From assembly GCA_031551515.1 (NCBI GenBank), contig JAVBNL010000001.1:186001-250000 (forward strand): a DNA stretch of 64,000 bases, in the 5' to 3' direction. Below, piece after piece: positions 33,987 to 42,563 of this stretch (its first letter is position 1; each line of letters starts with the position of its first letter). Origin of the DNA: FLUQ01 sp031551515. GTDB lineage: Bacteria; Desulfobacterota; Desulfovibrionia; Desulfovibrionales; Desulfovibrionaceae. Both the position numbers and the translations under genes were made by a program. Under the pieces are notes generated by a model, which saw nothing but the letters and a program-made list of their open reading frames with translations, had not been told where the DNA came from and did no database searches.

Positions 33987-35876
33987 ATGACGAAGAATTC
34001 CGCGGCCTTTGACTGCATCATCGTCGGCGGCGGGCACGCCGGAGCCGAAGCTGCCGTCGCGGCCGCAAAGATGGGCCTTGCCGCCCTGCTGATAACCGGC
34101 AACGTCGACCATCTGGGGCAAATGTCCTGCAACCCCGCCATCGGGGGGCTGGCTAAGGGGCACATGGTCCGTGAAATAGACGCCCTGGGCGGCATGATGG
34201 GGCTGTGGGCCGATGAAGCGGCCATTCAGTTCCGCATGCTGAACACCAGCAAGGGCCCCGCCGTGCGTGCGCCCAGAGCCCAAATGGACCGCGAGTTGTA
34301 CGCCAAAGCCGTCAAGCGCGACCTTTTCCGCACCCCCGGCCTGCGCATCATACAAGATATGGTCACTGGCCTCGTGCTGGAAAATGGCCGTGCCGCAGGG
34401 GTCACCACATATCTGGGGCAACGTTTCCGTGCGAAAGCCGTCTGCCTGACAGCCGGAACTTTTTTGCGCGGCGTGCTGCACCTGGGCGAAAAATCCTACC
34501 CCGGCGGCCGCCTGGGGGATGCCGCATCGCAGGCGCTGTCGCTCTCTCTGGAAAAAGCGGGCATCAAACTGCGCCGGTTTATGACCTGCACCCCGCCGCG
34601 CGCGCTGGGGCAAAGCATCGACTTTTCCGCCATGCAAGAGCAGCCGGGCGACAACAACCCGAGGGGCTTCAGCTTTCACGGACCGGGCGTGACCTTGCCG
34701 CAACGCTCTTGTTATATGACCTGGACGAACGAGACTGCCCACGCGGTCATTAGGGAGAACCTACATCGTTCGCCCATGTATAACGGCGCCATCCCCGGGC
34801 CCGGGCCGCGTTATTGCCCGTCCATTGAGGACAAAATCGCCCGCTTTCCCGAAAAGAGCAGTCACCAGATATTTGTAGAGCCGGAAGGGCTGCATGACCC
34901 CGTCTTTTACCTGAACAACCTGCCCACGGGCCTGCCGCTGGATGTGCAGCAAGCCTTTCTTGCCGCCGTGCCCGGCCTTGAAAACTGCCTTATCGTGCGG
35001 CCCGGCTATGCCATTGAATACGACTGCATCGACGCGACCAGCCTGCACCCCACCCTTGAAAGCAAAGTCGTGCCCGGCCTGTGGCTGGCCGGGCAGGTCA
35101 ACGGCACGTCTGGCTATGAAGAAGCCGCCGCCCCGGGCATTTTCGCCGCGTGCAACATTGCCTGTTCGCTGACCGGCCGTCCGCCCTTTTTGCCGGGGCG
35201 CGACGTTTCGTACATTCATGTGCTGACCGACGACCTGACGGGCAAAGGCACGGATGAGCCCTATCGCATGTTCACCTCAAGGGCCGAGCACCGGCTGCTT
35301 TTGCGCGACGGCAATGCGGATGCGCGCCTGACCGGCCTGGGGCACGAGATGGGGCTGGTCGGGCCGCAGCAATGGAATGCCCATTGCGCGAAAATGAGCG
35401 CCATAACCGCACTGCTGGAACATTTGCGCTCCATCCGCATCCAGCCAGACGCCGAAGCGCGAACCCGATTCGCGGAACTGGGCGAAAACGTCCCTTCCAA
35501 CACACGCAGCCTGGCCGAGCTTCTGCGGCGGCCCGGCATGAACATGGAAAAACTGGCTCTTTTTTCTCCCGCCATCATGAATTACGACGATGAAACGCGC
35601 TTTGAAGTGCAGACCATGCTCGTATACGAGGGCTATTTGGAACGCCAGAAAGAGCTGGCCGGGCAAGCTTCCGCCCTTGAGAAAACGCCCCTGCCCGCCG
35701 ATATGCCTTATAGCGACGTCGCCGGGCTGACCCTGGAGGCGGTGGAAAAACTCAGCGCCATCCGCCCCGCTAGCCTCGGGCAGGCGGGCCGTATCCCCGG
35801 CATCACACCGGCCGCGGTCGCCTGCCTTGACATACACCTGCGCAAAATCCGCGCGGCGGACAAAAGAACGCTGTGA
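33987..35876 (+). CDS. mnmG: tRNA uridine-5-carboxymethylaminomethyl modification enzyme MnmG (GidA)
   Basis: 629 residues, the same length as E. coli MnmG. It works with MnmE to modify the wobble uridine of several tRNAs using FAD, NADH and methylenetetrahydrofolate. Seen: 'IIVGGGHAGAEAAVAAAKMG', 'MSCNPAIGGLAKGHMVREIDALGG', 'SKGPAVRAPRAQMDRELY', 'PRYCPSIEDKIARFP', 'GLWLAGQVNGTSGYEEAAAPG' and 'MFTSRAEHRLLLRDGNADARLT'. AAGGA lies 6 nt before the ATG at 33987. Confidence 0.96.
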   Translation: MTKNSAAFDCIIVGGGHAGAEAAVAAAKMGLAALLITGNVDHLGQMSCNPAIGGLAKGHMVREIDALGGMMGLWADEAAIQFRMLNTSKGPAVRAPRAQMDRELYAKAVKRDLFRTPGLRIIQDMVTGLVLENGRAAGVTTYLGQRFRAKAVCLTAGTFLRGVLHLGEKSYPGGRLGDAASQALSLSLEKAGIKLRRFMTCTPPRALGQSIDFSAMQEQPGDNNPRGFSFHGPGVTLPQRSCYMTWTNETAHAVIRENLHRSPMYNGAIPGPGPRYCPSIEDKIARFPEKSSHQIFVEPEGLHDPVFYLNNLPTGLPLDVQQAFLAAVPGLENCLIVRPGYAIEYDCIDATSLHPTLESKVVPGLWLAGQVNGTSGYEEAAAPGIFAACNIACSLTGRPPFLPGRDVSYIHVLTDDLTGKGTDEPYRMFTSRAEHRLLLRDGNADARLTGLGHEMGLVGPQQWNAHCAKMSAITALLEHLRSIRIQPDAEARTRFAELGENVPSNTRSLAELLRRPGMNMEKLALFSPAIMNYDDETRFEVQTMLVYEGYLERQKELAGQASALEKTPLPADMPYSDVAGLTLEAVEKLSAIRPASLGQAGRIPGITPAAVACLDIHLRKIRAADKRTL

Positions 35877-35953
35877 TTTACCGCCCTTGCGCGGCATACG
35901 CATTTGGGGTAAGCAACGGACTTATGGTTTTTTCATTTTAGCATGAGGCTCGC

Positions 35954-37051
35954 ATGGCCTATTTGACTGACGCCATATCCGCTCTGACGCCGCTGGCCGC
36001 CTCCATCTGGGAGGTGAAGCGTTTCTTTCTGGAACGCAACATGGATATCGCATCCATGAAAGAGGCCATCATCGTTCTTGGCGCCATTGTCGTGCTGCTT
36101 TGCCTGCTGATTGCCTATTTCAGCTTTCGCAACCGCCACCGCCCCTATGTGCCGCAAGACTGGATTATCGAACCCAAAGAAATCCAGGCTGTCATACAAA
36201 ATGCCCTGGACCAGCGGGCAAAATTCGAATTGCAGTTCGCGTCGCACGACGGCAGCCGCCGCCCTGCCTTGCGCTGCTCCGGCGTGGATATTCAGAACAA
36301 GCTTCTGGTGGTGGAAGCCACGGGCCTAACCTCGCTTTCCGACCGCTGGGCAGGCAAAACCGTTGACTGTTTTTTCATGGTGCTGGGCAGAGAGAACAAT
36401 ATCTTCCATGCCTTTACCACCACAATCAGCAGCATCCAGGTGGTAAAAAACCTGTGTTTCATCCGCCTGCACATGCCGCAACGAATCGAATCGCGACAGA
36501 AACGCTCGTACCTGCGCATCATACCGCCCGACGAATACCTTTTGGGTTCCGCCATCTGGCGCGGCCCCGACCTGCCCGAAGAAACCCAACGTGACTCGCT
36601 GGCCGTATGGTCCAAACCCTCCATGGTCCTGCTGCCGGGTACGCGCACCGACTTTTCGGTCAGAGACATTTCATCCGGCGGCATGCGGGTGCACCTGCCC
36701 CGCCAGGCGCTGGCCGAAGAAATGCCGCATATCAGCGTCAGCAACCAGCTTATGCTGATGCTTGACCTGTGGGATCCGGATAAAATGCAGCGACTGCGGT
36801 TCTGGCTGCTCTGCCGCGTACAAAGCCCCGTGCTGGATTTTGAGACCAGGGGCATGGATATCGGCCTGCAATTTCTGGCCTGGGCAAAACCGCAGGAAAC
36901 CGATTCCGGCAGTTCACTCGTCTGGCTGCGCCTGGCCTCTTCCGGCGAAGTGGAGCCTCTGGGCAACTGGATCATGCGGCGCCATCTGGAGTTTTTCAGA
37001 GAGACAGAGCAAGCCGCCACCGCCGCCGCCAAAGACCGGGGCGACGACTGA
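35954..37051 (+). CDS. Membrane-anchored PilZ-domain protein
   Basis: 365 residues with one membrane segment at about residues 39-55 ('IIVLGAIVVLLCLLIAYF'), an N-terminal YcgR-like barrel and a PilZ domain. The c-di-GMP motifs are visible: 'RQKRSYLRI' (RxxxR) at about residue 179 and 'DISSGGMRV' about 60 residues later. It should bind c-di-GMP and act on the flagellum or envelope. A GGEEF cyclase is encoded about 4 kb downstream. It stands alone between mnmG and the CorC-like gene. Confidence 0.8.
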   Translation: MAYLTDAISALTPLAASIWEVKRFFLERNMDIASMKEAIIVLGAIVVLLCLLIAYFSFRNRHRPYVPQDWIIEPKEIQAVIQNALDQRAKFELQFASHDGSRRPALRCSGVDIQNKLLVVEATGLTSLSDRWAGKTVDCFFMVLGRENNIFHAFTTTISSIQVVKNLCFIRLHMPQRIESRQKRSYLRIIPPDEYLLGSAIWRGPDLPEETQRDSLAVWSKPSMVLLPGTRTDFSVRDISSGGMRVHLPRQALAEEMPHISVSNQLMLMLDLWDPDKMQRLRFWLLCRVQSPVLDFETRGMDIGLQFLAWAKPQETDSGSSLVWLRLASSGEVEPLGNWIMRRHLEFFRETEQAATAAAKDRGDD

Positions 37052-37197
37052 CGCCTTTTTCTTGCATTCGCAAAACGACACAGGTATCAGAAAAGAGGAC
37101 GCCATAATAAACGGCACCATATAGGCCCTGCCCGCGACGAACGCGCGGGCGAAAAGCGCCGGTGCCGGGCGCACAACCCACAGCGAAGGAGCATACA

Positions 37198-38088
37198 TTG
37201 GACGGGGGTTCGGAGAGTAGACTCTGGACACGCATTGCCAGATTCTTTCACAATAAAAACAACGACAGCGTGGAACAGGCCATCATAGAGGCCAGCGAAG
37301 AGGGAGAGCTGCAAAAGGAAGAGGGCTCCATGCTCCTCAGTGTGCTGCACCTTGACGACATGCAGGTGCAGGACATCATGACCCCCCGCACGGACGTGGT
37401 CTGCGCCCCGGTCAGCACCACGGTCGCCGAAATCGTCAACCTTATCCTTTCTTCAGGCCATTCGCGCATTCCCATCTATCGCGACAACCGAGACAACATC
37501 GTGGGCATCATCTACGCCAAAGACCTGTTGCGCCACGCCATCGACCCCTCCATGCGCGACGCGCCCGTCGCGGATCTTTTGCACACGCCCTTTTTCGTGC
37601 CGGAAACGAAGAACGTGCTGGACCTGTTGCACGATTTCAAATCCAACAGAAAACACCTGGCCGTCATTCTTGACGAATACGGCGGCACGGCGGGCATCAT
37701 CACCATTGAGGACGTGCTGGAGCAAATCGTCGGCGACATCGAAGACGAGCATGATGCCCCGCGCCAGGAAGACATTCTGATGCACGAAGGCGGCAACGCC
37801 ACCCTTTCAGGCCGGGCTTACCTGGAAGATATCGCCGAACAGCTCGGCATCGTCATCACCTCGGACGAAGTCGACACCATCGGCGGGTTTCTTTGCCACC
37901 TGGCCGGGCGCGTACCCCAGGCGGGCGAAAGTTTTACCGTTGACGGTACCCGGTTCACAGTGACCGAAGCCGACGCCAAGCAGATCAAAACCATTCGCGC
38001 CGAAAATGCGCCGGGTCCCGACGGGGACGCCGCATCGCAAAACGGCGTGAGCCTTGGCCCGACGAACCAGAGCAGTTCCGCACTGTGA
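37198..38088 (+). CDS. CorC/HlyC-type CBS-domain protein (TTG start)
   Basis: 296 residues: two CBS domains ('VQDIMTPRTDVVCAPVSTTVAEIV', 'SGHSRIPIYRDNRDNIVGIIYAKDLL') and the C-terminal CorC domain ('LDEYGGTAGIITIEDVLEQIVGDIEDEHD', 'EVDTIGGFLCHLAGRVPQAGE'). The membrane DUF21 domain of larger homologues is absent. The start is TTG at 37198, 6 nt after AAGGAG; no ATG is well placed. Family members bind nucleotides and are linked to magnesium/cobalt tolerance and envelope upkeep. The stop overlaps the GTG of lnt, a common CorC-Lnt pairing. Confidence 0.88.
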   Translation: MDGGSESRLWTRIARFFHNKNNDSVEQAIIEASEEGELQKEEGSMLLSVLHLDDMQVQDIMTPRTDVVCAPVSTTVAEIVNLILSSGHSRIPIYRDNRDNIVGIIYAKDLLRHAIDPSMRDAPVADLLHTPFFVPETKNVLDLLHDFKSNRKHLAVILDEYGGTAGIITIEDVLEQIVGDIEDEHDAPRQEDILMHEGGNATLSGRAYLEDIAEQLGIVITSDEVDTIGGFLCHLAGRVPQAGESFTVDGTRFTVTEADAKQIKTIRAENAPGPDGDAASQNGVSLGPTNQSSSAL

Positions 38089-39713
38089 ACGCCGCGCCGG
38101 TCACTCTTACCGTGCCGGAGCGCAAAGCTCTCAGGCTGACGGCGGCCGCCCTTGTGGCCGCTGGCGGCCTGGGGCTTTTCATGGGCTATGCCAACCCCGT
38201 CGCCCAGGTGCCGCCTCTGGCCCTGTTGCTGCCCGCCTGTCTGGCGGCGCTCTCTTCTCTTATGCCGACAAACCGCGGCGCTTTTTACGCGGCCTGGTTG
38301 TGCTCCGCCATCGGCCATTCGCTGTGTCTGTATTGGCTTGCCGTGCCCATGCACGATTTCGGACAGATTCCCTGGGTGCTTACCGCACCCTGCGTGCTGG
38401 CTTTGGGCGCGTATCTCGGCCTGTATGGCGGCCTATTCGCTTTGCTGCTGCGATTTTTTCGCGCCTATTTGCCTTTCCAGGTCATGTTGCTGCTTGTCGC
38501 GCCCTTGTGGGCCGGGCTTGATATCGCCCGGGGCTACCTGTTTACCGGCTTCCCCTGGGTTTCGCTGGCCACGGCTTTTGTGGCCTGGCCGGTATGGATA
38601 CAAGCGGCGGCGCTGGTCGGCTCATATACGCTTTCCGGCCTTTTCGCCCTGACCGGCGTGGCCCTGGCGGAAGCGGCCCCCCCGCGCATCATTTACGGCG
38701 GCGGCACGCGCGCCGTGCCCCGTGGCAGAAGACTCTGCGCCCTGGGACTGGCTTTTGCGCCCATATTGTGCATCTACGCCTACGGCATGCAGGTGATGAA
38801 CAGCCCCTTACCGCAAGGAAAGCCCTTTTCCGTGGGGCTGGTGCAGGGCAACGTCAATCAGGACCAGAAATGGGTTCCCCTGTATCAGCAGCAGACCCTT
38901 TCACGCTATCTGACCTTGTCGGAACGGGCGGTGAACCCGGCGTTGGGCGCCGTGCAAAAACCCGTTGATTTGCTGCTTTGGCCTGAAACTTCCATGCCCT
39001 TCTATTTTGAATCCAACCAGCATCTGGCGGAACAAATCACCGCGTTTTCCGACCGGTTCAAAACTCCCGTCGCCTTCGGCGCGCCGGGCAAAAGCATTCA
39101 AAAAGACGGCGGCACGAACTACCATAACCGCTTGTGGCTCTATACACCGCAGCCGTTCAGCCTGCAAAGCTACGACAAAATACACCTTGTGCCTTTCGGC
39201 GAATACGTGCCTCTCAGCCTGCCCCTCTCGTTCATCGAATACTATTTGCAGGGGCTTGACTTCGTGCCGGGCACCAAAGGCGCCATTTTGCGTGCGGGCA
39301 ACCTTGCTCTGGGCCCGCTTATCTGCTATGAGGCCATCTTTCCCGAATACGCGTGGCAGCGGGTTGAAGACGGAGCCACGGTACTGCTTAACATCAGTAA
39401 CGACGCATGGTTCGGCCGCACGGCCGCGCCGGAGCAGCACCTGCAGCTTACCGCCATGCGCGCGGTTGAAGAAGGCCGCTTCATCGTGCGCTCCACCAAC
39501 ACCGGCATCAGCGCGGTCATCGACCCCAGAGGCGTCGTTATTACGCGCGGCTCGCTCTTCCGGGCTGAAACGGTCATCGTCCAGGCCCTTGCCCTGACCG
39601 GAACAACCGTGTTCCATAGGCTGGCCCCGTATTTCCTCTGGCTGTGCCTGCTGCTTCCCGCCGGAGCCGCGCTGTACTGCTTGCGGCAGCGCGGGTTGCG
39701 GAAAAAATTATAA
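38085..39713 (+). CDS. lnt: Apolipoprotein N-acyltransferase
   Basis: A 542-residue inner-membrane enzyme adding the third acyl chain to lipoproteins. The N-terminal ~240 residues hold several membrane helices. The nitrilase domain carries the triad: Glu301 in 'LLWPETSMPFY', Lys365 in 'YDKIHLVPFGEYVPL' and Cys414 in 'GPLICYEAIFPE'. The GTG start overlaps the preceding stop (GTGA). The window's predicted lipoproteins (26643, 58458) would be substrates. Confidence 0.94.
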   Translation: MNAAPVTLTVPERKALRLTAAALVAAGGLGLFMGYANPVAQVPPLALLLPACLAALSSLMPTNRGAFYAAWLCSAIGHSLCLYWLAVPMHDFGQIPWVLTAPCVLALGAYLGLYGGLFALLLRFFRAYLPFQVMLLLVAPLWAGLDIARGYLFTGFPWVSLATAFVAWPVWIQAAALVGSYTLSGLFALTGVALAEAAPPRIIYGGGTRAVPRGRRLCALGLAFAPILCIYAYGMQVMNSPLPQGKPFSVGLVQGNVNQDQKWVPLYQQQTLSRYLTLSERAVNPALGAVQKPVDLLLWPETSMPFYFESNQHLAEQITAFSDRFKTPVAFGAPGKSIQKDGGTNYHNRLWLYTPQPFSLQSYDKIHLVPFGEYVPLSLPLSFIEYYLQGLDFVPGTKGAILRAGNLALGPLICYEAIFPEYAWQRVEDGATVLLNISNDAWFGRTAAPEQHLQLTAMRAVEEGRFIVRSTNTGISAVIDPRGVVITRGSLFRAETVIVQALALTGTTVFHRLAPYFLWLCLLLPAGAALYCLRQRGLRKKL

Positions 39714-39727
39714 CCTCGGTATCCACC

Positions 39728-40847
39728 ATGTATCATCTTGCTGAACTTCGTTCCCGGGCAGCCGCCCTTTTCGCCCAATTCGACGCCATTTGGGGGCGTC
39801 TTTGACCATTCCGGCTATGAGCACCGGCTGACGGAAATAGAACGTCAGCTTGCCTCCCCCGGCGCCTGGGACAACCCCGAAGGTCTGACCCCCGTGTTGC
39901 AGGAAAAACGCCAGCTCGAAAGCGAAATAGAACGCACCGGTAAGCTGCGCGCCCAGCGCGACGATGTGGCGGACTGGCTGGCGCTGGCCGAAGAGGAAGA
40001 AGCCCAGGAAACCCTGGCCCCTCTCGCGGAAGCTCTGGAAACGCTGGAAGCCGCCCTCTCACGGGCGGAAATGGATATGCTGCTCTCGGGCAAGGAAGAT
40101 CACCAGGACGCCATTCTTGAAATTCACCCCGGAGCGGGCGGCACGGAAGCGCAAGACTGGGCTTCCATGTTGCTGCGCATGTACCAGCGCTGGGCCGACC
40201 AGCACGGCTGCGCCACCGAGATGATGGACTATCTGGACGGCGATGAAGCGGGCATAAAAAGCGTAACCCTGCGCATTTCCGGCACCAACGTTTACGGCCT
40301 GCTCAAAAACGAAAAAGGCATTCACCGCCTGATCCGCATTTCCCCCTTTGACTCTTCCGGCAGGCGGCACACTTCTTTCGCCTCTGTGGACGTCATTCCC
40401 GACGTGGGCGAAGAAATCACCATCGAAATCAACGAATCCGACCTGCGCATCGACGTGTTCCGGGCCAGCGGCGCGGGCGGCCAGCACGTCAACAGAACCA
40501 ACTCCGCCGTGCGCATAACCCACCTGCCCACCAACATCGTCGTGCAGTGCCAAAACGAAAAATCGCAGCACCGCAACAAAGACACCGCCATGCGCATTCT
40601 GCGCGCCCGGTTGTATGAGCGGGAATTGCGCATTTTGGAAGAAGAGCATAAAACCCAATATCAGGAAAAGGATGCCATCAATTTTGGCAGCCAGATTAGA
40701 ACATACACGCTGCAGCCCTACCGGCTGGTCAAAGACCACCGCACCGGCACCGACGTGAGCGACGTGGACGCAGTGCTGAACGGCAACCTGGACGGAATAA
40801 TCAAGGATTTGCTGCTGTATCGCCATGCATCAAAAACAGCAAGCTGA
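39728..40847 (+). CDS. prfB: Peptide chain release factor 2 with programmed +1 frameshift
   Basis: Two joined parts: 39728-39802 in the zero frame (25 codons, 'MYHLAELRSRAAALFAQF...' ending Gly-Arg-Leu) and 39804-40847 after a +1 shift, giving 372 residues. The in-frame TGA at 39803-39805 is preceded by CTT and a GGGGG Shine-Dalgarno-like run with the same spacing as in E. coli prfB. Downstream, 'RISPFDSSGRRHTS' holds the SPF tripeptide that reads UGA/UAA stops, and 'GAGGQHVNRTNSAVR' holds the GGQ that triggers hydrolysis. RF2 level thus controls its own synthesis. The apparent frame opening at 39738 is not the true start. Confidence 0.93.
39791..39806 (+). promoter_or_regulatory. prfB +1 programmed frameshift site
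   Basis: TGGGGGCGTCTTTGAC. The G-rich run pairs with 16S rRNA 3 nt upstream of CTT, the UGA stop follows, and the ribosome slips from CUU to UUU before continuing at GAC. It sits at codons 22-26, as in other bacteria. Confidence 0.93.
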
Positions 40848-41685
40848 CCAAATGGTCTCCTCTACGCCAAATTCGCTGGGCAACGACCTGGAGCTGGTGC
40901 TTCAGAGCTTGCGGCAACGTATCGCGCAGCAGCGCGACCCGGGCCGGTACCTGGCCCTTGTGCGGCTGGTGGAAGGGCTTAGCCTTGACGAATGGCAAAA
41001 AATAGCGGCTGGCCTTGACCAGCAGGGCTGGCTGGCTCTGCCGCTGGATGTGGCCGACGGTCTGCCCTTGCAAGCTCTGCAAGAAACCTTGGAAAATCTG
41101 GCCTATCAGCGCGACCATGACACGCTGACCGGCCTTGCCAACCGACGCGCGTTCGACAGGCACCTGAACCTGGAAATGCAGCGCTCCATCCGCACCCAAA
41201 CCGATCTTAGCCTGCTGATGCTCGATATCGACAACTTCAAGCAGATCAATGACACTTACGGCCACCCTGTCGGCGACCAGGTTTTGATCCGGCTGGCGGG
41301 GCTTTTGAAACGTTCGGTGCGGGCCTATGACCTGGCCGCCCGAGTCGGCGGCGAAGAGTTCTGCGTTATTCTGCCCGGCGCTTCGGCCTGGCGGGCGCAA
41401 ATTCTCGGCAAGCGCATTCTTGAAAAGTTCCGGGCGGAAATGTTCACAACCCCTGAAGGCGCTTCTTTTTCCGCAACCTTTTCCGCCGGAACCGCAACCG
41501 CCGCCTGCCACCTTGACAGCATGGGCTGCGAAGAACTGTTCACCCAGGCCGACAACGCCATGTACCTGGCCAAGCGCGAAGGCAAAAACCGCGTCGCCAC
41601 AGTGAAATCCAACCGGCTTATCACAGAGAACCCCGCTCTGGTTAAACCGGACGAAAAACTCTTTTTGTTTACCGGAGACAATTGA
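40825..41685 (+). CDS. Diguanylate cyclase (GGDEF domain)
   Basis: A 286-residue soluble protein. The N-terminal ~95 residues are helical and unassigned. The GGDEF domain begins at 'HDTLTGLANRRAFDRHL' with 'LLMLDIDNFKQINDTYGHPVGD', and the active-site signature is 'GGEEF' at residues 175-179. An RxxD inhibitory site ('RAYD') stands 5 residues before it, so product inhibition by c-di-GMP is expected. The ATG lies 23 nt inside the prfB end. A second ATG at 40852 is possible. It may feed the PilZ protein at 35954 and flagellar control. Confidence 0.88.
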   Translation: MHQKQQADQMVSSTPNSLGNDLELVLQSLRQRIAQQRDPGRYLALVRLVEGLSLDEWQKIAAGLDQQGWLALPLDVADGLPLQALQETLENLAYQRDHDTLTGLANRRAFDRHLNLEMQRSIRTQTDLSLLMLDIDNFKQINDTYGHPVGDQVLIRLAGLLKRSVRAYDLAARVGGEEFCVILPGASAWRAQILGKRILEKFRAEMFTTPEGASFSATFSAGTATAACHLDSMGCEELFTQADNAMYLAKREGKNRVATVKSNRLITENPALVKPDEKLFLFTGDN

Positions 41686-41691
41686 CGCCCT

Positions 41692-42504
41692 ATGGCCAAC
41701 AAAACGTTAAGCATCGCTATCTGCAGCGGCAAAGGCGGCGTGGGCAAGACAAACATCGCCCTCAACCTTTCGTACGCCCTGTACAAGGCGAAGCAAAAAG
41801 TACTGTTGATGGACTGCGACCTGGGTCTTGCCAACCTTGACGTGCTGCTCGGCGTCACCCCCCGCCTGGGCGTTGAGGAAATGCTGCAATCGGAAGCGCA
41901 AGTGCGCGACATCTGCCTTGATATAGAACCCGACGGGTTTTCTTTCATTCCCGCCGCTTCGGGCGTTTCAGGGCTGGGCGATCACGGTTCCGCCATGCGC
42001 GCCCTTTTCGTGGAAAAGCTGAATCCCTTTGCCAAAGATTACGACTATCTCATTCTGGACATAGGCGCGGGCATCAACGATTCTGTGCAAAGTTTCGCGG
42101 TGCTGTCCACCATGCGCGTGGTGATCGTCACCCCTGAACCGACCTCGTTGACCGATAGCTACGCGTTGATGAAGATTCTTTCATCCCGCCACGGCGTGCG
42201 TGATTTTTATATTCTGGTCAACCAGGCGGAAACCCCGCAAGAAGACAAGGCCGCTTACGAGCGCCTTGCCTCCGCCTGCGACAAGTTTCTGGGTTTTGTG
42301 CCGCAAAAACTGGGCGGCATACGCGCCGACCCGGCCGTAACGGCCGCCGTGATCCGTCAGAAACCCTTGTTGCAGTTAAGCCCTCACACCAACGCCGCCA
42401 AAGACATTATCGCGGCGGCCGTGCGCTTGCACCGGCTACGCCAGGAGATGGACGCAGACCTGGTGGAAGGCCAGGCCCTGCGCCTCGCGCCTTCGGACGA
42501 CTAA
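41692..42504 (+). CDS. MinD/ParA-family ATPase, FlhG-like
   Basis: A 270-residue deviant-Walker P-loop ATPase: 'ICSGKGGVGKTNIALNLSYAL' (Walker A'), 'VLLMDCDLGLANLDVLLGV', 'DYLILDIGAGINDSVQSFAVLS' and 'VIVTPEPTSLTDSYALMKIL'. This set is typical of FlhG/YlxH, which governs flagellar number and place with FlhF. No flhF is adjacent, so a chromosome or other partitioning role is possible. It follows the diguanylate cyclase by 6 bp and ends the long plus-strand run at a shared terminator. Confidence 0.82.
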   Translation: MANKTLSIAICSGKGGVGKTNIALNLSYALYKAKQKVLLMDCDLGLANLDVLLGVTPRLGVEEMLQSEAQVRDICLDIEPDGFSFIPAASGVSGLGDHGSAMRALFVEKLNPFAKDYDYLILDIGAGINDSVQSFAVLSTMRVVIVTPEPTSLTDSYALMKILSSRHGVRDFYILVNQAETPQEDKAAYERLASACDKFLGFVPQKLGGIRADPAVTAAVIRQKPLLQLSPHTNAAKDIIAAAVRLHRLRQEMDADLVEGQALRLAPSDD

Positions 42505-42534
42505 CCGGGCTGTAATTCCCCTATGCCCCAATGT

Positions 42535-42563
42535 ATGACGGACGGCTGTCTGGCGTCCGTCAT
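42535..42563. terminator. Bidirectional terminator between convergent genes
   Basis: A perfect 10-bp stem, ATGACGGACG (42535-42544) with CGTCCGTCAT (42554-42563), encloses a 9-nt loop and is followed by TGTATTTTG. It overlaps the stop codon of the minus-strand WG-repeat gene, so both convergent transcripts share it. Confidence 0.7.
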
